Positions 1 to 5,009 of a stretch of DNA of 5,523 nucleotides are shown piece by piece; the first letter of the stretch is position 1, and each line of letters opens with the position of its first letter. The notes beneath the pieces were generated by a model. That model was not told the origin of the DNA. It made no database searches and saw only the letters and a list, made by a program, of their open reading frames with translations. Made by a program: the position numbers and the translations under genes. Source of the DNA: Rhodospirillales bacterium (GTDB lineage Bacteria; Pseudomonadota; Alphaproteobacteria; Rhodospirillales; JAPHTL01); contig JAPHTL010000296.1 in the NCBI GenBank assembly GCA_026193355.1, positions 1 through 5,523 on the forward strand, written 5' to 3'.

Positions 1-40
1 CCTGAGAGCCGCTTGCCCGCCGCCGCCACAGCGGGCATAA
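1..40 (+). other. possible 3' end of an upstream gene (unassigned)
   Basis: The stretch before gpsA may contain the last codons of a truncated upstream gene. Reading frame 2 runs from the window edge to a TAA at 38-40, and frame 3 meets a TGA at 3-5; either could be a genuine stop. In many alphaproteobacteria the gene before gpsA is tsaD, but too few residues are visible here to recognise it, so no name is given. A 7-bp inverted repeat (TGCCCGC at 14-20, GCGGGCA at 31-37, 10-nt loop) lies in the same stretch but has no T-tract after it, so it is not a convincing terminator. Confidence 0.25.
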
Positions 41-62
41 GAAAAGCGTCACCGTTTTCATC

Positions 63-69
63 GGGGGAG
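63..69 (+). promoter_or_regulatory. ribosome binding site of gpsA
   Basis: A GGGGGAG purine run lies four bases before the ATG at 74, a short but workable Shine-Dalgarno spacing. It supports the chosen gpsA start. No convincing -35/-10 pair is visible in the 73 bases available, so the promoter is probably further upstream, outside the window. Confidence 0.6.
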
Positions 70-73
70 TGCG

Positions 74-1078
74 ATGCAGAAAATCGGAATTGTCGGCGCA
101 GGCGCATGGGGCACCGCACTGGCTGCCGCCGCCCGGAGCGCGGGCCGCGATGTGCTGATTCAGGCGCACGAGACGGAAGTGGCAGAGGCCATAAACAAGA
201 CGCATGAAAACACCCCTTTCCTGCCCGGCGTAGCGCTTGATCCGGGGATCACCGCCACCACCGAACTGGCCGAACTGGCCGCATTCGCCGATGCGGTTCT
301 TCTGGTCGCACCGGCGCAGTTCCTCCGCCCGGTCTGCGCGGAAATCGCCCCGCACTGGAAAAAAGGTGTGCCCGCAGTCATCTGCGCCAAGGGAATCGAG
401 CAGGATTCAGGTTCCCTGATGAGCGAAGTGGTCACCGAGACACTGGGCGAAGACGTTCCACTTGCAGTGCTGTCCGGCCCCAGCTTCGCCAAGGAGGTCG
501 CGCTTGGCCTGCCCACCGCCATCACCCTTGCGGCGCAAACGGCAGAGATGGAACATACGCTGATGACGGCGCTGGCCAGCCACAACTTCCGTCCCTACGG
601 CAGCAGGGACCTGATCGGCGCGCAAATGGGCGGTGCGGTCAAGAACGTGCTGGCGATTGCCTGTGGCATCGTCGAGGGCAAGGGCATGGGTGATAATGCC
701 CGCGCTGCGCTGATAACCCGTGGGCTGTCCGAGATCGCCGTCCTCAGCAAGGCGAAGGGCGGTCAACCGGAAACCCTGATGGGGCTTTCGGGGCTTGGCG
801 ATCTGGTCCTGACCTGCAACGCCATGCAATCGCGCAACTTCTCGCTTGGCGTCGAGCTGGGCAAGGGCCGTGTGCTGGCCGATATCCTGGCCGAACGCAA
901 GGCGGTCACCGAAGGCGTGTTCACCGCCTCCTCGGTCACCGACCTCGGACGCCGCCACAATGTCGAACTGCCCATTTGCACGGCGATGGATGGCATTCTG
1001 AACCACCACGCCGATATCGACGCCACGTTCTCGGGCCTTCTTTCCCGCCCCCTGCGGGAAGAGCGCTTCGGCGCCTGA
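74..1078 (+). CDS. gpsA: NAD(P)-dependent glycerol-3-phosphate dehydrogenase
   Basis: Cytoplasmic enzyme that reduces dihydroxyacetone phosphate to sn-glycerol 3-phosphate, the backbone precursor of phospholipids. The 334-residue product matches the family's usual length (about 330-340). An N-terminal Rossmann fold shows the nucleotide-binding motif GAGAWGTALA at residues 8-17. The family motifs KGIE (106-109) and SGPSFAKEV (134-142) follow. The C-terminal catalytic domain has GAVKNV (187-192) with the presumed catalytic Lys190, then GMGDNARAALITRG (204-217), GLSGLGDLVLTC (237-248) and SRNFSLG (253-259). The ATG at 74 is chosen because the Rossmann motif starts at once and a GGGGGAG run precedes it. 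The gene is followed after 26 bases by the EVE-domain gene on the same strand, so the two are probably co-transcribed. A 9-base tandem repeat (CGAACTGGC twice, 262-279) encodes ELAELA. The gene looks intact and the identification is secure. Confidence 0.97.
   Translation: MQKIGIVGAGAWGTALAAAARSAGRDVLIQAHETEVAEAINKTHENTPFLPGVALDPGITATTELAELAAFADAVLLVAPAQFLRPVCAEIAPHWKKGVPAVICAKGIEQDSGSLMSEVVTETLGEDVPLAVLSGPSFAKEVALGLPTAITLAAQTAEMEHTLMTALASHNFRPYGSRDLIGAQMGGAVKNVLAIACGIVEGKGMGDNARAALITRGLSEIAVLSKAKGGQPETLMGLSGLGDLVLTCNAMQSRNFSLGVELGKGRVLADILAERKAVTEGVFTASSVTDLGRRHNVELPICTAMDGILNHHADIDATFSGLLSRPLREERFGA
1042..1060 (+). repeat. stem-loop near the 3' end of gpsA
   Basis: TTCCCGC (1042-1048) and GCGGGAA (1054-1060) form a perfect 7-bp inverted repeat with a 5-nt loop, 15 bases before the gpsA stop codon. 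There is no T-tract downstream and the EVE gene follows closely. It is therefore more likely a chance or mRNA-stabilising hairpin than a terminator. Confidence 0.4.
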
Positions 1079-1092
1079 AAGCCGAAACAATG

Positions 1093-1099
1093 AAAGGAG
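1093..1099 (+). promoter_or_regulatory. ribosome binding site of the EVE-domain gene
   Basis: AAAGGAG sits five bases before the ATG at 1105, an optimal Shine-Dalgarno arrangement. This site decides the start. An in-frame ATG at 1090 overlaps the site itself, and a longer open frame back to 976 lies inside gpsA; neither has comparable support. Confidence 0.75.
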
Positions 1100-1104
1100 C
1101 CGCA

Positions 1105-1518
1105 ATGGCGTACTGGCTTATGAAAACGGAACCGGGTTCCTGGTCGTGGGACGACCAGGTAAAGAAGGGCACGGAAGGCTGGGACGGTGTGCGCAATCAT
1201 CAGGCCGCCAACAACATGAAGGCGATGAAGAAAGGCGACCGCGTCTTCTTCTACCATTCTGTCAATGAAAAGCAGATCGTCGGCATCGTCGAGGTGGCGA
1301 AGGAATACCACCCCGACCCCACCGACCCTTCGGGCCGGTTCGGCATGGTCGCCGTCAAGACCGTTGGGGCCCTGAAGACCCCTGTCACGTTGCAGCAGAT
1401 CAAGGAGGACGGGCGGCTCGATCACCTGGCCCTGATCCGCCAGTCGCGCCTGTCCGTCATGCCGATCGACGACGACGCCTGGAAAATTCTCTGCGAAATG
1501 GGCGGCGTGAAGCCGTGA
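1105..1518 (+). CDS. EVE domain-containing protein (thymocyte nuclear protein 1 family)
   Basis: Small 137-residue soluble protein made almost entirely of one EVE domain, a PUA-like fold. In other members this fold binds modified nucleobases in DNA or RNA. The bacterial single-domain versions have no settled role. The family signature is clear: YWLMKTEP at residues 3-10, SWSWDD at 12-17, WDGVRN at 26-31, KKGDRVFFYHS at 42-52, IVGIVEVAKEYHPDPT in the middle and SRLSVMPI at 114-121. Its length is normal for the stand-alone family. The start at 1105 follows a good AAAGGAG site and gives the conserved MxYWLxKTEP opening. The gene begins 26 bases after gpsA, and its TGA stop overlaps the GTG start of the Rieske gene, pointing to one transcript and coupled translation. 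Family assignment is firm; function in the cell is unknown. Confidence 0.93.
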   Translation: MAYWLMKTEPGSWSWDDQVKKGTEGWDGVRNHQAANNMKAMKKGDRVFFYHSVNEKQIVGIVEVAKEYHPDPTDPSGRFGMVAVKTVGALKTPVTLQQIKEDGRLDHLALIRQSRLSVMPIDDDAWKILCEMGGVKP

Positions 1519-1856
1519 GCGACCTTAAGACCCTGTGCCAACTGGAAGAAATACCCGACGGTGACAGCAACGGTTTCGCCATCGAAACCACCGACGGGAA
1601 GCGCATCAGCGTTCTGGCGGTGCGGCAAGGCAAGGCGGTCCATGCCTACGTCAACGCCTGCCCGCATATCGGTTCGCCGCTGGACTTCACACCGGGCCGT
1701 TTTCTCAACGTTGAGAAAACCCTGATCCAGTGCGCCACCCACGGCGCGCTGTTCCGCATCAATGACGGGCACTGCGTTTCCGGCCCTTGCACGGGCAAGG
1801 GCCTGTCGGTGGTTCCCGCCATCGTCGAGGGCGGGACGGTCAAAGTCCGCCTGTAG
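1515..1856 (+). CDS. small Rieske [2Fe-2S] domain protein
   Basis: A 113-residue soluble protein consisting of a single Rieske-type iron-sulfur domain, like the ferredoxin components or electron carriers of oxygenase systems. The cluster ligands are visible: Cys49 and His51 in ACPHIG, and Cys73 and His76 in CATHGALF. These are followed by the usual GHCVSGPC segment at 86-92. The Cys/His pairs are separated by 21 residues (52-72), a little more than the commonest 15-17; the extra residues fall around FTPGRFLNVEKTL. No signal peptide or membrane segment is seen, so it is not a bc1-type subunit. The GTG start overlaps the preceding stop codon (GTGA at 1515-1518), which implies translational coupling and explains the lack of a separate strong ribosome site. 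No oxygenase or reductase partner is nearby, so the redox partner is unknown. Family assignment is secure. Confidence 0.92.
   Translation: MSDLKTLCQLEEIPDGDSNGFAIETTDGKRISVLAVRQGKAVHAYVNACPHIGSPLDFTPGRFLNVEKTLIQCATHGALFRINDGHCVSGPCTGKGLSVVPAIVEGGTVKVRL
1699..1720. repeat. perfect 22-base palindrome inside the Rieske gene
   Basis: The arms GTTTTCTCAAC (1699-1709) and GTTGAGAAAAC (1710-1720) are exact reverse complements with no spacer. As DNA this is a symmetrical site centred on AACGTT. As RNA it could form a 9-bp stem with an ACGU loop. It lies in the codons for the segment between the two Rieske cluster ligand pairs (about residues 62-69). No T-tract follows, so it is not an intrinsic terminator. 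Whether it is a protein-binding site or incidental cannot be told from sequence alone. Confidence 0.85.
1782..1803 (+). repeat. GC-rich stem-loop in the Rieske gene
   Basis: GGCCCTTGC (1782-1790) and GCAAGGGCC (1795-1803) form a perfect 9-bp inverted repeat around the loop ACGG. It coincides with the codons for Gly90 to Gly96 (GPCTGKG), a conserved part of the Rieske fold, so it may be partly a by-product of the protein sequence. It ends 53 bases before the stop codon and has no T-tract. Confidence 0.6.
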
Positions 1857-1911
1857 CGCTCCTGCGCCAACATGGTCATACCACTTTGCCGTGAATGGCC
1901 GGTGGCAGCCC

Positions 1912-1940
1912 TTGTTTCCTGCGGTTTTTTCTTTGATAAT
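1912..1940 (+). promoter_or_regulatory. putative sigma-70-type promoter of acs
   Basis: A -35-like TTGTTT (1912-1917) and a -10-like GATAAT (1935-1940) are separated by exactly 17 bases, in a locally AT-rich patch that stands out from the GC-rich surroundings. Transcription would begin near 1946-1948 and leave a leader of about 110 bases before acs. The spacer contains a T6 run (1925-1930). Only weak, interrupted pairing is possible upstream of it, so it is not called a terminator for the preceding genes. Confidence 0.5.
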
Positions 1941-1975
1941 CCCATACGCGTTCAAGGGTGCGGCGACGCTCAGAC

Positions 1976-1988
1976 TGATACCGTTTCA
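1976..1988. promoter_or_regulatory. possible imperfect operator in the acs leader
   Basis: TGATACCGTTTCA is a 13-base imperfect palindrome (five of six symmetric pairs match) located just downstream of the predicted acs start of transcription. Its TGA...CG...TCA layout resembles LacI/GalR-family operators in general form. The match is short and could be chance. No regulator gene is present in the window. Confidence 0.2.
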
Positions 1989-2013
1989 GCATGCCGCCGC
2001 AATACAGCGAATA

Positions 2014-2034
2014 ACCCGGCAACAATAACCGGGT
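2014..2034 (+). promoter_or_regulatory. small hairpin ahead of the acs ribosome binding site
   Basis: ACCCGG (2014-2019) pairs with CCGGGT (2029-2034) across a 9-nt loop, ending six bases before the GGGAGAGG ribosome site. Each arm is embedded in a similar sequence, AATAACCCGG and AATAACCGGG. It could influence access of ribosomes to acs, but a 6-bp stem is modest evidence. Confidence 0.35.
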
Positions 2035-2040
2035 AAAACA

Positions 2041-2048
2041 GGGAGAGG
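2041..2048 (+). promoter_or_regulatory. ribosome binding site of acs
   Basis: GGGAGAGG lies nine bases before the ATG at 2058. It supports this start, which also gives the family's expected N-terminus. Confidence 0.6.
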
Positions 2049-2057
2049 CCCGCAATC

Positions 2058-3995
2058 ATGTCAGACGACACCATTTTTCCGGTTCCCGGCGACCTTGCCG
2101 CCAAGGCGTGGGTTGATAACGACAAGTACCTTGCGATGTACAAGAACTCGGTCGATAACCCCGAAGGTTTCTGGGGCGAGCACGGCAAGCGCATCGACTG
2201 GATCAAGCCATACAGCAAGGTCAAGGAGGTCAATTACAACGCGCCGGTCACCATCAAGTGGTTCCATGACGGGACGCTGAACGCCTCGGTCAATTGCCTC
2301 GACCGGCATCTGGACAAGCGCGGCGACCAGACGGCGATCATCTGGGAAGGCGACAATCCCAACGACTCCAGGCACATTACCTACAAGGAAGTGCACGCCG
2401 AGGTTTGCAAGCTGGCCGGCGCAATGCGCGCGCGTGGCGTCAAGAAGGGCAGCGTCGTCACGATTTACATGCCGATGATTCCCGAGGCCGCCTACGCCAT
2501 GCTGGCCTGCACCCGCATCGGGGCCATCCATTCCGTCGTGTTTGGCGGTTTCTCGCCCGACGCGCTGGCCGGGCGCATTCAGGACTGCGACAGCCATTGC
2601 GTCATTACCGCCGACGAAGGGGTGCGCGGCGGCAAGCCGATCCCGCTCAAGGCCAATACCGACGCCGCCGTCGCCAAGTGCCCGACGGTCGATACCGTGT
2701 TCGTGGTCAAGCGCACCGGCGGCAAGATCGATTGGGACGGCAAGCGCGACGTCTGGTATCACGAAGCCATCGCCGATCAGCCTGCGACCTTTGCGCCCGA
2801 AGAGATGAACGCCGAAGACCCGATGTTCATTCTTTATACATCGGGTTCGACCGGCAAGCCCAAGGGTGTGCTGCACACCACCGGCGGCTATATGGTCTAT
2901 GCGTCGATGACGCATCAGTATGTCTTCGACTATCACGACGGGGATGTCTACTGGTGCACGGCGGACGTGGGTTGGGTCACTGGCCACAGCTACATCGTTT
3001 ACGGCCCGCTGGCCAACGGCGCCATCACCCTGATGTTCGAAGGTGTGCCAAATTATCCCGACACCAGCCGCTTCTGGCAGGTTTGCGACAAGCACAACGT
3101 CAACATCTTCTACACCGCTCCCACCGCCATTCGCGCGCTGATGCGTGATGGCGACGGGCCGGTAAGCAAGACCAGCCGCAAGTCGATCCGTCTGCTGGGC
3201 ACGGTGGGCGAGCCAATCAATCCGGAAGCGTGGAAGTGGTATTACGAGGTGGTGGGCGACAGTCGCTGCCCCATCGTCGATACCTGGTGGCAAACCGAAA
3301 CGGGCGGCATCCTGATCACCCCGCTGCCCGGCGCGACCGCACTGAAGCCCGGGTCCGCCACACGGCCGTTCTTCGGCGTCCAGCCGCAGATCGTCGATGC
3401 CGACGGCAAGCCGCTGGAAGGGGCCTGCGAGGGCAACCTGTGCATCACCGACAGCTGGCCGGGCCAGATGCGCACGGTCTACGGCGATCACGAGCGCTTC
3501 GTGCAGACGTACTTCAGCACCTACAAGGGCAAGTACTTCACCGGCGACGGCTGCCGCCGCGATGCGGACGGCTACTACTGGATCACCGGCCGCGTCGACG
3601 ACGTGATCAACGTCTCGGGTCACCGCATGGGTACGGCCGAAGTCGAAAGCGCCCTGGTGGCGCACCCGAAGGTGGCCGAAGCCGCCGTTGTCGGCGCACC
3701 GCACGACATCAAGGGGCAGGGTATCTATGCCTATGTCACGCTGAATGCGGGTGTTGCATCATCGGACGAATTGAAGAAGGAGCTGGTGCAGTGGGTCCGC
3801 AAGGAAATCGGACCCATCGCCTCGCCCGACTGGTTGCAGTTCGCGCCCGGCCTGCCCAAAACCCGTTCGGGCAAGATCATGCGCCGCATCCTGCGCAAGA
3901 TCGGCGAGAACGATTTCTCCAACCTTGGCGATACCTCGACCCTTGCCGATCCTTCGGTGGTCGACGACCTGATCGACAACCGCCAGAACCGCTAA
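2058..3995 (+). CDS. acs: acetyl-CoA synthetase (acetate--CoA ligase, AMP-forming)
   Basis: Cytoplasmic enzyme that activates acetate with ATP to acetyl-AMP and then forms acetyl-CoA, allowing growth on acetate and recapture of overflow acetate. The 645-residue product matches the usual length (about 650). The ATP-binding P-loop-like motif TSGSTGKPKG is at 261-270, the GTVGEP segment at 381-386 and VDTWWQTETGG at 407-417. Trp411 there corresponds to the tryptophan that restricts the pocket to acetate. YFTGDG (Asp497), the hinge segment GRVDDVINVSGHR (511-523) and PKTRSGKIMRR (600-610) follow. Lys606 in the last motif corresponds to the catalytic lysine (609 in the Salmonella enzyme), whose acetylation switches the enzyme off in other bacteria. 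RGGK at 190-193 lies in the expected CoA-contact region. The gene appears to be its own unit, with a promoter-like site upstream and a strong terminator downstream. No acetyltransferase or deacetylase gene is adjacent. Identification is secure. Confidence 0.98.
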   Translation: MSDDTIFPVPGDLAAKAWVDNDKYLAMYKNSVDNPEGFWGEHGKRIDWIKPYSKVKEVNYNAPVTIKWFHDGTLNASVNCLDRHLDKRGDQTAIIWEGDNPNDSRHITYKEVHAEVCKLAGAMRARGVKKGSVVTIYMPMIPEAAYAMLACTRIGAIHSVVFGGFSPDALAGRIQDCDSHCVITADEGVRGGKPIPLKANTDAAVAKCPTVDTVFVVKRTGGKIDWDGKRDVWYHEAIADQPATFAPEEMNAEDPMFILYTSGSTGKPKGVLHTTGGYMVYASMTHQYVFDYHDGDVYWCTADVGWVTGHSYIVYGPLANGAITLMFEGVPNYPDTSRFWQVCDKHNVNIFYTAPTAIRALMRDGDGPVSKTSRKSIRLLGTVGEPINPEAWKWYYEVVGDSRCPIVDTWWQTETGGILITPLPGATALKPGSATRPFFGVQPQIVDADGKPLEGACEGNLCITDSWPGQMRTVYGDHERFVQTYFSTYKGKYFTGDGCRRDADGYYWITGRVDDVINVSGHRMGTAEVESALVAHPKVAEAAVVGAPHDIKGQGIYAYVTLNAGVASSDELKKELVQWVRKEIGPIASPDWLQFAPGLPKTRSGKIMRRILRKIGENDFSNLGDTSTLADPSVVDDLIDNRQNR

Positions 3996-4029
3996 CCGGC
4001 CGCTGATCCGGTTCGGTTGCGAAACAAAG

Positions 4030-4062
4030 CCCCGGAGCCTGATGGTTCCGGGGTTTTATTTT
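4030..4062 (+). terminator. rho-independent terminator of acs
   Basis: CCCCGGAGCC (4030-4039) pairs with GGTTCCGGGG (4044-4053) over a TGAT tetraloop, a 10-bp stem with one G-U pair, followed directly by TTTTATTTT (4054-4062). The AAAG before the stem can extend the pairing into the T-tract. It lies 35 bases after the acs stop codon and should separate acs from the next gene. A weaker 6-bp repeat (AACCGG 3994-3999, CCGGTT 4008-4013) overlaps the stop codon. Confidence 0.93.
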
Positions 4063-4168
4063 GCCCGTAGTCATTGCGCAAACCACAATCAACCACGCCC
4101 GAGACTTGTAACCTGCCTTTGGAAGCAACATCTACAACTGGAAACTTCTTTAGCGGGGTCATACAACA

Positions 4169-4960
4169 ATGACTGCTGGTGGATTTGATTTTTCCAAACT
4201 CGATAACATTCTGGACCAGTTTCAGACGGAATTTATCGAAGACGCGGGGGATAACCTCACCGAGGTTGGTGAGCTTCTCGTGTCCTGGCAGAACGGCGAA
4301 CGTGACGGGGAATCAACGCTCTCTGAAATTCGCAGGAGCGCACATTCCATCAAGGGCATGGGGGGCACTTTCGGCTTTCCAACCATCTCCATCATCGCGC
4401 ACCGGCTTGAAGATTACCTCTCGGATGCGAAATCCCTTTCCGGGGCGCACGCGCGGGACACCCAGAAATTCCTCGACAGCATGCAGGGCATTCTCGACGC
4501 TGGCGCCGAACCGTCCCAGGCGGACATAAAGGGGATTCTGCGTCGTCTTCCTGCAAAATGGTCCCCGGACTTCAATCAACAAGCAGGCCACGTCGAGGTT
4601 CTTGTCGCCATCAACAGCGATGTTCTCAGGAAAGCCGTGGAACGGGAGTTTTTCAGCCTTGGCTATCGCATGGTTTCGGCAGGTTCAGGATTGGAAGCCC
4701 TGCAGTTCGCCGTCAACATGCGCCCGGATGCGGTGATCATCTCCGCCGTGATGGACGATCTCTGGGGCACGGACGTGGCCCGCGCGCTTTCCGCCATGGA
4801 GGCGACCGCCCATATCCCGGTGGGCCTCCTGACATCCTTCGACGACGACAGATTGGGAAAACTTCCCCCGTCGGTCGTGATCATCCACAAGGGCAAGGAT
4901 TTCGCCAACGGTCTGGCTGATCTGGCAGGCGTCATCAAGGTTACGCAAGACAGGCCCTGA
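4169..4960 (+). CDS. HPt domain protein with degenerate receiver-like domain
   Basis: A 263-residue soluble signalling protein. Residues about 15-110 form a helical histidine phosphotransfer domain. The hallmark SAHSIKGMGGTFGF (57-70) puts the presumed phospho-accepting histidine at His59, as in CheA P1 and related HPt domains. After a linker, residues about 142-257 follow the receiver pattern of alternating strands and helices (VEVLVAINS, DAVIISAVMDDLWG, IPVGLLTS, VVIIHKGKDF). The acidic pair expected after strand 1 is replaced by Ile-Asn-Ser, and the phosphoacceptor position after strand 3 appears to be Ser192. The Thr222 and Lys241 positions seem kept. The domain is therefore probably a non-phosphorylatable pseudo-receiver. 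No kinase or regulator is adjacent, and the terminator upstream suggests it is transcribed alone. The start at 4169 has only a weak ribosome site (GCGGGG, 4153-4158), and no clear promoter is seen in 4063-4168. The HPt call is firm; the receiver call is by pattern. Confidence 0.85.
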   Translation: MTAGGFDFSKLDNILDQFQTEFIEDAGDNLTEVGELLVSWQNGERDGESTLSEIRRSAHSIKGMGGTFGFPTISIIAHRLEDYLSDAKSLSGAHARDTQKFLDSMQGILDAGAEPSQADIKGILRRLPAKWSPDFNQQAGHVEVLVAINSDVLRKAVEREFFSLGYRMVSAGSGLEALQFAVNMRPDAVIISAVMDDLWGTDVARALSAMEATAHIPVGLLTSFDDDRLGKLPPSVVIIHKGKDFANGLADLAGVIKVTQDRP

Positions 4961-4966
4961 CCGTAT

Positions 4967-4988
4967 CGCGCCTGCCTTCACGGGCGCG
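4967..4988. terminator. hairpin between convergent genes, possible weak terminator
   Basis: CGCGCCTG (4967-4974) pairs with CGGGCGCG (4981-4988), eight pairs including one G-U, around a CCTTCA loop. It lies between the stop codons of the HPt gene and the oppositely oriented hydrolase gene, where a shared terminator would be expected. No proper T-tract follows on either strand, so intrinsic termination would be inefficient. Confidence 0.4.
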
Positions 4989-5009
4989 TTCGCAGAAGAA
5001 TCTCACCAC

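Noticed and set aside
262..279. 9-base tandem repeat CGAACTGGC in gpsA
   Set aside because: It simply encodes two Glu-Leu-Ala triplets in frame and is within what repeated codons produce by chance.
976..1104. Upstream extension of the EVE-domain gene to an ATG at 976
   Set aside because: The extension lies within gpsA and adds unrelated residues before the conserved MAYWLMKTEP opening, which has its own good ribosome site.
1899..1930. T6 run at 1925-1930 as a terminator for the gpsA-EVE-Rieske transcript
   Set aside because: Only short, bulged pairing (CCG/CGG and CAG/CTG) is possible before it. The run fits better as part of the acs promoter spacer.
1762..2028. An 88-codon open frame spanning the Rieske 3' end and the acs leader
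   Set aside because: It overlaps the real Rieske gene in another frame, has no ribosome site and encodes nothing recognisable.
2061..3704. A 547-codon open frame on the - strand opposite acs
   Set aside because: It mirrors the codon structure of a clear acs gene in GC-rich DNA, where the antisense frame rarely meets stops. Its translation is low-complexity in character with no recognisable motif.
2294..4006. Two long + strand open frames (2294-3148 and 3230-4006) inside acs in another frame
   Set aside because: Both are arginine-rich frame shadows of acs with no family motifs. The acs frame itself is complete and unbroken, so they do not indicate a frameshift.
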